Shown: positions 26,343 to 35,037 of the stretch, in pieces | Layout of the letters: each line of letters begins with the position of its first letter | Numbering within the stretch: the first letter of the stretch is position 1 | Notes under the pieces: generated by a model | Databases searched by the model: none | What the model was told of the DNA's origin: nothing | What the model saw: the letters and a program-made list of their open reading frames with translations, nothing else | Assembly (NCBI RefSeq): GCF_900111245.1 | Contig: NZ_FOGO01000013.1 | Coordinates: 1 to 64,000 of the forward strand | DNA from: Streptomyces qinglanensis | GTDB taxonomy: Bacteria; Actinomycetota; Actinomycetes; Streptomycetales; Streptomycetaceae | Length of the DNA: 64,000 nucleotides | Reading direction: 5' to 3' | Made by a program: the position numbers and the translations under genes

Positions 26343-26442
26343 ACAAGCGGACTCCTCAGGGGACCACATCCTCTCCCGGCGCCGCCGCCGAGGCGCGGCC
26401 GTCCCGCCGGATTCTCCGCCGGGCGCCGGAACGGCCCGCGGA

Positions 26443-27438
26443 TCAGTCCCAGGAACCCTGCGCGGCGGGGAGTCCGTCGATCTCGGCCAGGTCCTCGGCG
26501 GTCAGCGCGAGTCCGGCGGCGCGGGCGTTCTCCGCGGCCCAGTGCGCCTTCTTGGTCCCCGGTACGGGGATCACGTGCCGGCCCTGGGCGAGCACCCAGG
26601 CCAGGCCGACCTGCGCCGGAGTGGCGTTGCCGTGCCGCCGGGCCACGCGGCGGAGCCCGGCCACGATGGGCTGGTTGGCGGCCATCATCTCGGCGGTGAA
26701 GCGGGGGTGCCGGGCGCGCACGTCGTCCGGCTCGAAGCCGCCCCCGGTGGTGAGCGCGCCGCTCAAGTAGCCGTTGCCCAGCGGCATGGCGGCGAGGAAT
26801 CCGACCCCTCGGGCCTCGCACCAGGGCAGCAGGGTCTCCAGTGCCTCGCGGGACCAGACCGACAGCTCGGCCTGCACCCCGTTCACCGGGAACACCTGCT
26901 GGACGCGTTCGAGCTGTCGTATGGTCCCGTCGTGGATACCGGCGCCCGCACGCCGATCCGCGCGGGCGCCCACGGCGCAGAAGCCCAGCGCGCGCACCTT
27001 GCCCGCCGTCACCAGCTCGGCCATCGCACCCCAGGTCTCCTCGATCGGTACCTCGGGGTCGGCACGGTGCAGTTGGTAGAGGTCGATCACATCGGTCTGC
27101 AGCCTGCGCAGCGAGGCGTCGCAGGCGCGCCGCACGTAGCCGGGGCGGCCGTTGGCGACGATGTGCTGCTCGCCCACCAGCAGTCCGCACTTGGTGGAGA
27201 CGAACGCCTCCGCGCGCCGCTCCTTCAGTGCGCGCCCGATCAGCAGCTCATTGGTGAAGGGGCCGTACATGTCGGCCGTGTCCAGCAGGGTCATGCCCGC
27301 GTCCAGTGCGGTGTGCACCGCGCGCAGTGAGCTGTCGCCGCGCTGCTCGGAGGCGGAATAGGCCCAGCTCATCGGCATGCAGCCGAGGCCCACGGCACCC
27401 ACGCCGAGAGCCGCCGCACCGATTGTCCTGCGCTCCAC
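26443..27438 (-). CDS. Aldo/keto reductase
   Basis: 331-residue NADPH-dependent oxidoreductase with the TIM-barrel AKR layout. The catalytic set is recognisable: D in LLDTADMYG (Asp and Tyr), K in FVSTKCG, and the helix YVRRACDASLRRLQTDVIDLYQLHR with its active-site His. The C-terminal VIPVPGTKKAHWAAENARA binds the cofactor phosphate. GTG 27438 is chosen because of the GGGAGGGAGCGGG sequence upstream. It is divergent from the 2-hydroxyacid dehydrogenase. Substrate unknown. Confidence 0.92.
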   Translation of the reverse strand: MERRTIGAAALGVGAVGLGCMPMSWAYSASEQRGDSSLRAVHTALDAGMTLLDTADMYGPFTNELLIGRALKERRAEAFVSTKCGLLVGEQHIVANGRPGYVRRACDASLRRLQTDVIDLYQLHRADPEVPIEETWGAMAELVTAGKVRALGFCAVGARADRRAGAGIHDGTIRQLERVQQVFPVNGVQAELSVWSREALETLLPWCEARGVGFLAAMPLGNGYLSGALTTGGGFEPDDVRARHPRFTAEMMAANQPIVAGLRRVARRHGNATPAQVGLAWVLAQGRHVIPVPGTKKAHWAAENARAAGLALTAEDLAEIDGLPAAQGSWD

Positions 27439-27644
27439 CTGGTACCCGCTCCCTCCCGGACGGCCCCCAACGTAACGGTTGCCTCCGGCGCCACACACGT
27501 TCGCTCCCACCACAGCTTCCCCCGCGCTCCGTCCGTTCCCCCGCGCTCCGTCCGTTCCGCCGAGCCCCCGGAGTCTCCGGGCTCCCCGAGCCCCGTACGG
27601 GAGGTGCCCCGGATCCGCCGGCGCGGTCCGACTAGTCTCTCCCC

Positions 27645-28622
27645 ATGGTCGAAGCGAAGGAGATCTGGCTCGCGCTCCCGCCGGAGAGCGTCGAGGGCCT
27701 CCCGGACAACCTGACGTACCGGTACTGGACCGGGGAGCAGGAGTTTCCGGCGGACCCGGCCGACTGCGCCTTCTACGTCGTCCCCTATTCCGTGCGTGCC
27801 GAGGTCGCCGTACGGCCGCTCGCGCGGATGACGGGGGTGCGGGTCGTCCAGACCCTCACCGCGGGGATCGACCACATCGCGCCCGCCATCCCGCGCCTCC
27901 CCACCGGGACGCGGGTGTGCAACGCCCGCGGCGTGCACGACGCGAGCACCGCCGAACTGGCCCTGGCACTCACCCTCGGATCCCTGCGCGACCTGCCCGG
28001 ATCCGTCCGTGCGCAGGACCGCGGCCGCTGGCGGTCCGGCTTCCATCCGGCGCTCGCGGACCGTACGGTGCTGATCGTCGGATACGGCGCGGTGGGCGAG
28101 GCCGTCGAGCGGCGGCTGCTGCCCTTCGAGGTCGCCGCCGTGCACCGGGTCGCCCGCTCCGCGCGGCAGGCGCCGCTGGGACCGGTGCGGCCGCTGAGCG
28201 AGATCGGCGAACTGCTGCCGCAGGCGGATGTCGTGATATTGGCGACCCCGCTCACCGAGCAGACCCGCGGCCTGGTGGACGAGGACTTCCTCGCCCGGAT
28301 GAAGGACGGGGCGCTGCTGGTCAACGTCGCGCGCGGGGCCGTGGTGGACACCGCGGCGCTGCTCGCCGAGACCGGGACCCCGGCTTCGGCCCCGGGCGCG
28401 GAGGACGGCGTTCCGGGGCGGCTGCGGGCGGCACTGGACGTGACCGACCCGGAGCCCCTCCCGCAGGACCATCCACTGTGGCGGGTGCCCGGTGTGCTGA
28501 TCACTCCGCATCTCGGAGGGCCGACTTCCGCCTACTATCCCCGCGCCAGAAGGCTCCTCGCGGCGCAACTGAGGCGCTGGGCGGCCGGTGAGGAGCTGGC
28601 GAACACGGTGGCCGTGGCGTAG
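27645..28622 (+). CDS. D-isomer-specific 2-hydroxyacid dehydrogenase
   Basis: 325-residue NAD(P)-dependent dehydrogenase. It has the Rossmann motif VLIVGYGAVGEAVERRLL, the catalytic Arg in NVARGAVVDTAALL, the Glu region in DVTDPEPLPQDHPLW and the catalytic His in LITPHLGGPT. It most resembles phosphoglycerate dehydrogenase-like or glyoxylate/hydroxypyruvate reductases. The first 60 residues are a divergent flavodoxin-like cap. Substrate specificity cannot be assigned. Confidence 0.92.
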   Translation: MVEAKEIWLALPPESVEGLPDNLTYRYWTGEQEFPADPADCAFYVVPYSVRAEVAVRPLARMTGVRVVQTLTAGIDHIAPAIPRLPTGTRVCNARGVHDASTAELALALTLGSLRDLPGSVRAQDRGRWRSGFHPALADRTVLIVGYGAVGEAVERRLLPFEVAAVHRVARSARQAPLGPVRPLSEIGELLPQADVVILATPLTEQTRGLVDEDFLARMKDGALLVNVARGAVVDTAALLAETGTPASAPGAEDGVPGRLRAALDVTDPEPLPQDHPLWRVPGVLITPHLGGPTSAYYPRARRLLAAQLRRWAAGEELANTVAVA

Positions 28623-28961
28623 GGCCCGTAAACCCTTTGAGGCCGCGAGAGGCAACGCTACGGATCCGTACGACTGCACCCTGTTCCGAGCTTCCCTCTT
28701 ATGGTTACGGTCTGTATTGGGACTATGTCCCTGAGTGACGAATCTGGTGTATCGTCCCGACCGGGGGGCGAAACCCGGACACGAGGGGGGCGACGGGCGA
28801 ATGTACGATCAACGGACGAACTGCCGTGCGGGCCGCTGGGACGGCGCCCGCGAACATTCCAACTCTCCAGCGGAACTCCCGCGTTGCGGGGCTCCGGCGC
28901 AGGTGTCCCGGAACGGCCGGACGGGCGCGGCAACGCGACCCCCGTCTCCACGGGTGGCGCG
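28623..28961 (+). promoter_or_regulatory. Promoter region of second GGDEF-EAL gene, with palindrome
   Basis: 339 bp without a gene and clearly less GC-rich than its surroundings (28660-28760). The palindrome GGGAC-TAT-GTCCC lies at 28719-28731. An ATG at 28701 is in frame with the downstream gene, but the codons after it (TGT ATT GGG ACT, TCT GGT GTA) are unlike coding sequence here, so I treat it as untranslated promoter DNA. Confidence 0.5.
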
Positions 28962-31900
28962 ATGACCACCCATGAAGCGGCCCCCAGGCGGGGCCCGTGC
29001 TGGACCGGCGCACAGACCGCCCGCCCCAACGGCACCGCCCGGAGCGAGGCACCGCCGCACGCACCGCACCCTGCGTATCCGCCGCACCCGCGGCAGCGGC
29101 GGCACACCCGGCCGACGGTGGCGGCCCGCCCGTCGCAGGCCGTGCCGCGGACCCGGGCGGCGACACCGGCGCTGCCGCCCACCGCCCGCCCGCGCGGGGG
29201 AGGCTGCGACAGCGGCGGACGCGGCACCACTCTGCTGCCGCAACTCGCCCTCATCGTGGTCTGCGCCGCCTACGCCGTGGGCGCGGCCTTCGGCTGGGGG
29301 TCCGAGACGGTCGCCGTCCTCATGGGCGACTTCGGACTCAGCGTCGCGGCGCTGCTGGCCGGTGCCTCGTGCCTGTGGTATGCGCACATCCAGCGGCGGG
29401 AGGCGGCAGGCCATCTGTCGGCCCCAGCCCGTGCCCGCCTGGAGGCCAGCCGCCCGGCCTGGGTGCTCTTCGGCCTCTCCTCGCTGATGGCGGGGTTCGG
29501 CAACGCCGTGTGGGGCTGGTACGAACTGGTGCTGCACCAGGCGGTGCCGCGCCCCTCGCTCGCCGACTTCTGCTTCCTGCTGTTCGCCCCGCCGGCCATC
29601 GTCGGGCTGCTGGTGCTCGCCAAGCGCCCGGTGACCCGCGCCGGATGGGTCTGCCTCAGCCTCGACGCCTGGCTCATCGGCGGCTCGCTGCTGACCCTCT
29701 CCTGGTCGCTCGCCCTGGCCCACACGGCCTACTGGGAGGGAGACTCGGTCGCCAGGGCAGCGCTCAACCTGGCCTATCCGCTGCTCGACATCGTGCTGGT
29801 CAGCATGGTGCTGGCGCTGCACTTCCGGCGCTCCTCGGCGCACCGCAGCGCCATCAACACCGCCATCGGTGCGCTCGCCCTCACGGTGCTGTGCGACGCG
29901 CTGTTCACCTCCCCGATGCTGCGTGAGCACTACTCCTCGGGGCAACTGCTGGACGCCGGGTGGTTCGCGGGCTCGCTGCTGCTGGCCTACGCACCCTGGG
30001 TCGGCCGGGCGCGCAGGAGCCGCGGTGCTGCGGCGTCCGACGCCGCCGCGCAGCAGCCCCTGGCCGCCACCGACCGGCAGGCCGAGGCCCGGGCCACCAA
30101 CCCCAGCCGCCCCATCTCGGGATCGCTCAGCGCGCTGACCCCCTACCTGGCGGCGGCCGTCTGCACCCTGGGCATCCTCTACAACTCGGTGGACGGCCGC
30201 GACATCGACCGCGTCGTCCTCTACACCGGCTGCACGGTCGTCCTCGCGCTGGTGCTGCGCCAAGGCATCATGCTGCTGGACAACATCACGCTGACCAGGG
30301 AACTGGCGCAGAAGGAGAACCACTTCCGCTCCCTGGTCCAGGGCTCCAGCGACGTCATCATGATCACCGCGGCGGCGGGTACGCTCCGCTACGTCTCACC
30401 CGCCGCGGCCGGGGTCTACGGGCGCAGCGCCGAGGACATGGTGGGCTGCGAGCTCTCCTCCCTGGTGCACCCCGAGGACCTGGGCCAGGTGAACCACGAG
30501 CTGCGCCGCTTCCTGGCCACCTCCGCCGACCGGGAGTCCAGCACCCGCGTCGAGTGCCGGTTCCGGCACGGCGACGGGCACTGGCTCAACGTCGAGTCCA
30601 CGGTCAACCGCTACCAGGGCGGACTGATCTTCAACAGCCGGGACGTCACCGAGCGGGTGCGGCTGCAGGCGCAGTTGCAGCACAACGCCTCCCACGACGC
30701 CCTCACCGACCTGCCCAACCGGGCGCTGTTCACCGAACGGGTCCGGCAGGCCATCGGCGGTCGCCGCGGGGGCGACTGCGGTACCGCCGTGCTCTTCATC
30801 GACCTGGACGGCTTCAAGGCGGTCAACGACACCGTCGGCCACCAGGCGGGGGACGAACTCCTGGTGCAGGCGGCACGGCGGCTGCACGACTCCGTGCGCT
30901 CCGGCGACACCGCGGCCCGGCTGGGCGGCGACGAGTTCGCCGTGCTCATCCGCGGCGACGGCGAGCCGGGGCGGATGCCGGACGCCGAGCGCGAGCTGCG
31001 CATCCACGACATCGCCGACCGGCTGCGGGTCACGCTCTCCGACCCGTACCGTGTCGAGGGCACGGAGCTGCGGGTCGCCGCCTCCATCGGCATCGCCTTC
31101 GCCGAGCCCGGCATCACGCCCGGTTCCCTGATGCGGAATGCGGACCTGGCGATGTACCGCGCCAAGCAGGCGGGCAAGGGCCGGGTGGAGCTGTACGCGC
31201 CGCAGATGCAGGCCGAGGTGGTCAAGCGGGCCGAGCTGGCCGCGCGGCTGCGCAGCGCACTGCACGACGGCGAGTTCGCGCTGCTGCACCAGCCGATCGT
31301 CGAGCTGGCCAGCGGCAAGATCACCGCCATCGCTGCCGAGGCCCGCTGGCGCTCGGCCCAGGGGATCCTGTTCACCCCGGCGGAGTTCCTGCGCACCGAG
31401 GGCGCCTCGGCGCGGGAGGCGCGCGGGAGCGGTGGTGAGCGGGCCGCCGAGGTGAGCCGGTGGCTGCTGGAGGAGGCGGTGCAGCAGGCCGCCGCCCGCC
31501 AGCGCGCCGGGTACGGCGCCCCGGTGACCGTGCGGCTGCCCGCGCGGCGGCTGACCGAGCCGGGCATGGAGCCCCGCAGCATCGGAGCCCTGCTGGCCCG
31601 GCACGGGCTCGCCGCGGCACCGGGCCCCACCGGCGGTACCGCCCTGGGTGCGCCCGCAGCCAACGCGGGAGTGCCGGGGGCGCCGGGGGCGCTGATCCTG
31701 GAGCTGTCGGACAGCGATCCGCGGATCCCGCTGGACGAGCTGGAGCGGCGGCTGACGGCGCTGCGCCGACTCGGGGTGCTGATCTCGCTGGACGGATTCG
31801 GCAGCGGCTATGCGGCGATCTCCGCGCTGCGCAGGCTGCCGGTCGACATCCTGCGGCTGGACCGGGGGCTGACGGACGGGATCCTGGAGTCCACCCGGCA

Positions 31901-32276
31901 GCGCAAGATCACGTCCGGGCTGCTGCGGATCGCCGGAGATCTGGGGCTGACCACCGTCGCGGAGGCGGTCGACCTGCCGGAGCAGGCCACGCTGCTGCGC
32001 GAGATGGGCTGCACCCACGGTCAGGGAGCGGTCTTCTCCGGTCCGCTGGACGAGCACCGGCTGCGCACCGCGCTGGCCCGCGGGGTCTATGCGGTGCCCG
32101 AGTCCACCCGCAGCGGCGGGGCCTCCGGGTACGGCGAGGAGCACCCGGAGGGCCGGGACGCGGCCGTGACCGTCCCGGCGACGGTGCCCCTGGCACGCGG
32201 CGCGGAAGCTCTGCCGGTGGGGCAGGAGGGTGCGGCGGATCCGCTGACGCACTCGCCCGCTTCGCCCAAATGCTGA
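28962..32276 (+). CDS. Membrane PAS-GGDEF-EAL protein with degenerate EAL
   Basis: About 1104 residues: a Pro/Arg-rich N-terminus, a large membrane domain (about 90-445, eight or more helices), a PAS domain (about 450-560, ENHFRSLVQGSSDVIMI), GGDEF, then an EAL-like domain and a variable tail. GGDEF is intact (LGGDEF, 655-659) and has a canonical I-site RSGD five residues before it, so this half looks like a feedback-inhibited diguanylate cyclase. The EAL half is degraded: EAL is replaced by AAEARW (791-796), DDFG by DGFG (944-947), the KID lysine by RLD, and AEGVE by AEAVD. Phosphodiesterase activity is therefore unlikely. ATG 28962 is the best of several starts but has a weak ribosome binding site. 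It corresponds to one of the Streptomyces Cdg proteins; I do not assign which. Confidence 0.85.
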   Translation: MTTHEAAPRRGPCWTGAQTARPNGTARSEAPPHAPHPAYPPHPRQRRHTRPTVAARPSQAVPRTRAATPALPPTARPRGGGCDSGGRGTTLLPQLALIVVCAAYAVGAAFGWGSETVAVLMGDFGLSVAALLAGASCLWYAHIQRREAAGHLSAPARARLEASRPAWVLFGLSSLMAGFGNAVWGWYELVLHQAVPRPSLADFCFLLFAPPAIVGLLVLAKRPVTRAGWVCLSLDAWLIGGSLLTLSWSLALAHTAYWEGDSVARAALNLAYPLLDIVLVSMVLALHFRRSSAHRSAINTAIGALALTVLCDALFTSPMLREHYSSGQLLDAGWFAGSLLLAYAPWVGRARRSRGAAASDAAAQQPLAATDRQAEARATNPSRPISGSLSALTPYLAAAVCTLGILYNSVDGRDIDRVVLYTGCTVVLALVLRQGIMLLDNITLTRELAQKENHFRSLVQGSSDVIMITAAAGTLRYVSPAAAGVYGRSAEDMVGCELSSLVHPEDLGQVNHELRRFLATSADRESSTRVECRFRHGDGHWLNVESTVNRYQGGLIFNSRDVTERVRLQAQLQHNASHDALTDLPNRALFTERVRQAIGGRRGGDCGTAVLFIDLDGFKAVNDTVGHQAGDELLVQAARRLHDSVRSGDTAARLGGDEFAVLIRGDGEPGRMPDAERELRIHDIADRLRVTLSDPYRVEGTELRVAASIGIAFAEPGITPGSLMRNADLAMYRAKQAGKGRVELYAPQMQAEVVKRAELAARLRSALHDGEFALLHQPIVELASGKITAIAAEARWRSAQGILFTPAEFLRTEGASAREARGSGGERAAEVSRWLLEEAVQQAAARQRAGYGAPVTVRLPARRLTEPGMEPRSIGALLARHGLAAAPGPTGGTALGAPAANAGVPGAPGALILELSDSDPRIPLDELERRLTALRRLGVLISLDGFGSGYAAISALRRLPVDILRLDRGLTDGILESTRQRKITSGLLRIAGDLGLTTVAEAVDLPEQATLLREMGCTHGQGAVFSGPLDEHRLRTALARGVYAVPESTRSGGASGYGEEHPEGRDAAVTVPATVPLARGAEALPVGQEGAADPLTHSPASPKC

Positions 32277-32294
32277 GACGGCCGTCCCACTCAC

Positions 32295-32324
32295 TTGACA
32301 CTCGGGGCTTGACGGGGAGAGGGT
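32295..32324 (+). promoter_or_regulatory. Promoter of the ilvB leader transcript
   Basis: TTGACA (32295-32300), an 18-bp spacer and GAGGGT (32319-32324). Transcription would start at about 32331-32332, essentially at the ATG of the leader peptide, so that peptide may be translated from a leaderless end. Confidence 0.5.
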
Positions 32325-32331
32325 CAGTGCC

Positions 32332-32373
32332 ATGCGCACCCGAATTCTCGTACTTGGACAGCGCGTCGGCTGA
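32332..32373 (+). CDS. ilvB leader peptide (attenuator)
   Basis: Thirteen-residue leader peptide MRTRILVLGQRVG followed by TGA. Ile-Leu-Val-Leu is encoded by ATT CTC GTA CTT, codons that are rare in this genome. Stalling at these codons when branched-chain aminoacyl-tRNAs are scarce would favour read-through of the downstream terminator. The element fits the actinobacterial ilvB leader class. Confidence 0.85.
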   Translation: MRTRILVLGQRVG

Positions 32374-32414
32374 CCGCGGGACCCATCCGATCCCGCGTCC
32401 ACCAGCGGCGCGCT

Positions 32415-32448
32415 CCCCTCGCTTGCCTCACGGCACGGGGGGTTTTTT
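32415..32448 (+). terminator. ilvB attenuator terminator
   Basis: CCCC (32415-32418) with GGGG within 32437-32442, and the inner stem TGCC/GGCA around TCAC, followed by six T residues (32443-32448). It lies 42 bp after the leader peptide stop and about 93 bp before ilvB. A U-tailed terminator is unusual in this GC-rich sequence, which supports an attenuator role. Confidence 0.75.
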
Positions 32449-32540
32449 GTTGCACCAGCACCTGAGCACGAACCAGCGGTGAACCGAAGAAACCGCCCAT
32501 AACGAGCGTCAACCCTCACTCTCCGAGAAGAGATAAGCCG

Positions 32541-34403
32541 ATGACCGATCAGGCCACCGGGGCCCCGAAACCGCAGCCGCGGGCCCGCAACAGCGGACAG
32601 TCCAACTCCGTGCCGGCCCAGGCAGCCCCCCGCATCACGGGCGCCCAGTCCCTCATCCGTGCTCTCGAGGAAGTCGGCGCCGACACCGTATTCGGCATCC
32701 CCGGCGGCGCCATCCTGCCCGCCTACGACCCGATGATGGACTCCTCCCGGGTCCAGCACGTCCTGGTCCGGCACGAGCAGGGAGCAGGGCACGCCGCCAC
32801 CGGCTATGCGCAGGCCACCGGCAAGGTCGGCGTCTGCATGGCCACCTCGGGGCCCGGAGCCACCAACCTGGTCACCCCGCTCGCCGACGCCCACATGGAC
32901 TCCGTGCCGCTGGTCGCCATCACGGGGCAGGTCGCCACCTCCCTGATCGGTACGGACGGCTTCCAGGAGGCCGACATCTGCGGCATCTCGATGCCGGTCA
33001 CCAAGCACAACTTCCTGGTCAAGGACCCCGACGACATCCCCAGGACGATCGCCGAGGCGTTCCACATCGCCTCCACCGGCCGCCCGGGCCCGGTGCTGGT
33101 CGACATCGCCAAGGACGCGCTCCAGGGGGAGACCGCCTTCCAGTGGCCGCCCACCACCGAGCTGCCCGGCTACCGGCCGGTCACCAAGCCGCACGGCAAG
33201 CAGATCCGGGAGGCCGCCAAGCTGCTGGCCGAGGCCCGCCGCCCGGTGCTCTACGTCGGCGGCGGCGTCCTGAAGGCCGGCGCCACGGCGGAGCTGAAGG
33301 TGCTCGCCGAGCTCACCGGCACCCCGGTGACCACCACGCTGATGGGCATCGGCGCCTTCCCGGACAGCCACCCCCAGCACCTGGGGATGCCGGGGATGCA
33401 CGGCACCGTCGCGGCGGTCACCGCGCTGCAGAAGGCCGACCTGATCATCGCGCTCGGAGCCCGCTTCGACGACCGGGTCACCGGCAAGCTGGACTCCTTC
33501 GCCCCGCACGCCAAGATCGTCCACGCGGACATCGACCCCGCCGAGATCGGCAAGAACCGCGCGGCGGACGTGCCGATCGTCGGGGACGCCCGCGAGGTGC
33601 TGGCCGATCTGGTCGTCGCCCTCCAGGCCGAGGCCGCCGAGCACCCCGACCGGCAGAGCGACCGCTATGCCGACTGGTGGACCCTGCTGGACCGCTGGCG
33701 CACGACCTATCCGCTGGGCTACGACCTGCCCGAGGACGGTTCACTGGCTCCGCAGCAGGTCATCCAGCGGATCGGGGAACTGGCACCCGAGGGCACCATC
33801 TTCGCCGCGGGCGTCGGCCAGCACCAGATGTGGGCGGCCCACTTCGTCACCTACGACCAGCCCGCCACCTGGCTCAACTCGGGCGGACTGGGCACCATGG
33901 GCTACGCGGTCCCGGCGGCGCTGGGCGCCAAGGTCGGGATGCCCGACCGCGCGGTGTGGGCGATCGACGGCGACGGCTGTTTCCAGATGACCAACCAGGA
34001 GCTGGTCACCGCCGCCCTCAACGGCGCGCCGATCAAGGTCGCGATCATCAACAACGGAGCGCTGGGCATGGTCCGCCAGTGGCAGACCCTCTTCTACAAC
34101 CAGCGCTACTCCAACACCGTCCTGCACAGCAGCGAGGAGGGCGAGCCCGGCCGGGGCACCCGCGTGCCCGACTTCGTGAAGCTCGCCGAGGCCATGGGCT
34201 GCGTCGGTATCCGCTGCGAGGACCCCGCGCAGCTCGACGCGGTCATCGAGAAGGCCAACGCCATCAACGACCGGCCCGTCGTCGTGGACTTCATCGTCCA
34301 CGAGGACGCCATGGTCTGGCCGATGGTGGCGGCGGGCACCTCCAACGACGAGGTCATGGCGGCCCGCGGGGTCCGCCCCGACTTCGGCGACAGCGACGAC
34401 TGA
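32541..34403 (+). CDS. ilvB: Acetolactate synthase large subunit
   Basis: 620-residue thiamine-diphosphate enzyme that condenses two pyruvates (valine, leucine) or pyruvate with 2-oxobutyrate (isoleucine). The catalytic Glu is in RHEQGAGHAATGYA. The FAD/regulatory middle domain follows, and the ThDP motif is GDGCFQMTNQELVTAALNG followed by INNGALGMVRQW. The first 30 residues are a Pro/Gln-rich extension typical of actinomycete IlvB. Expression is probably controlled by the leader-peptide attenuator upstream. ilvN follows 29 bp after its stop. Confidence 0.98.
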   Translation: MTDQATGAPKPQPRARNSGQSNSVPAQAAPRITGAQSLIRALEEVGADTVFGIPGGAILPAYDPMMDSSRVQHVLVRHEQGAGHAATGYAQATGKVGVCMATSGPGATNLVTPLADAHMDSVPLVAITGQVATSLIGTDGFQEADICGISMPVTKHNFLVKDPDDIPRTIAEAFHIASTGRPGPVLVDIAKDALQGETAFQWPPTTELPGYRPVTKPHGKQIREAAKLLAEARRPVLYVGGGVLKAGATAELKVLAELTGTPVTTTLMGIGAFPDSHPQHLGMPGMHGTVAAVTALQKADLIIALGARFDDRVTGKLDSFAPHAKIVHADIDPAEIGKNRAADVPIVGDAREVLADLVVALQAEAAEHPDRQSDRYADWWTLLDRWRTTYPLGYDLPEDGSLAPQQVIQRIGELAPEGTIFAAGVGQHQMWAAHFVTYDQPATWLNSGGLGTMGYAVPAALGAKVGMPDRAVWAIDGDGCFQMTNQELVTAALNGAPIKVAIINNGALGMVRQWQTLFYNQRYSNTVLHSSEEGEPGRGTRVPDFVKLAEAMGCVGIRCEDPAQLDAVIEKANAINDRPVVVDFIVHEDAMVWPMVAAGTSNDEVMAARGVRPDFGDSDD

Positions 34404-34432
34404 CCGGGAACAGGAACGGAAGGCACCGAACG

Positions 34433-34957
34433 ATGTCCAAGCACACGCTCTCCGTGCTGGTGGAGAACACCCCCGGCATCCTGGCCAGGATCGCCTCGCT
34501 CTTCTCCCGCCGCGGCTTCAACATCGACTCGCTCGCGGTGGGCGTCACCGAGCACCCCGACATCTCGCGCATCACCATCGTGGTGAACGTCGAGGACCTG
34601 CCGCTGGAGCAGGTCACCAAGCAGCTCAACAAGCTGGTCAACGTCCTCAAGATCGTCGAGCTGGAACCCGCCTCCGCGGTCCAGCGCGAACTCGTCCTGG
34701 TGAAGGTCCGCGCGGAGGGTGAGACCCGCTCCCAGATCGTGGAGATCGTCCAGCTCTTCCGCGCCAAGACCGTCGACGTCTCCCCGGAGGCCGTCACCAT
34801 CGAGGCCACCGGCAGCGCCGACAAGCTGGAGGCGATGCTGAGGATGCTGGAGCCGTACGGCATCAAGGAACTGGTGCAGTCCGGCACCATCGCCATAGGG
34901 CGCGGCGCCCGCTCCATCACCGACCGGAGCCTGCGTGCGCTGGAGCGCACGGCCTGA
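34433..34957 (+). CDS. ilvN: Acetolactate synthase small (regulatory) subunit
   Basis: 174-residue regulatory subunit giving valine feedback control to IlvB. The N-terminal ACT domain is LSVLVENTPGILARIASLFSRRGFNIDSLAVG, and the C-terminal domain has LVKVRAEGETRSQIVEIVQLFRAKTVDVS and MLEPYGIKELVQSG. The start follows GGAACGGAAGG. It lies in the ilvB-ilvN-ilvC cluster. Confidence 0.98.
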   Translation: MSKHTLSVLVENTPGILARIASLFSRRGFNIDSLAVGVTEHPDISRITIVVNVEDLPLEQVTKQLNKLVNVLKIVELEPASAVQRELVLVKVRAEGETRSQIVEIVQLFRAKTVDVSPEAVTIEATGSADKLEAMLRMLEPYGIKELVQSGTIAIGRGARSITDRSLRALERTA

Positions 34958-35037
34958 CCCTGCCCCCGAACCCTCCGCCCGCCCGGCCGTCATAGGTTGG
35001 GCAGCACTTCCATCATCAGCACAAGGAGAAACCCCAA

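Noticed and set aside
28701..28961. ATG 28701 as the start of the second GGDEF-EAL protein
   Set aside because: Codons in this stretch (TGT ATT GGG ACT, GGT GTA TCG) do not match local usage and the area looks like a promoter; ATG 28962 is preferred, though still uncertain.
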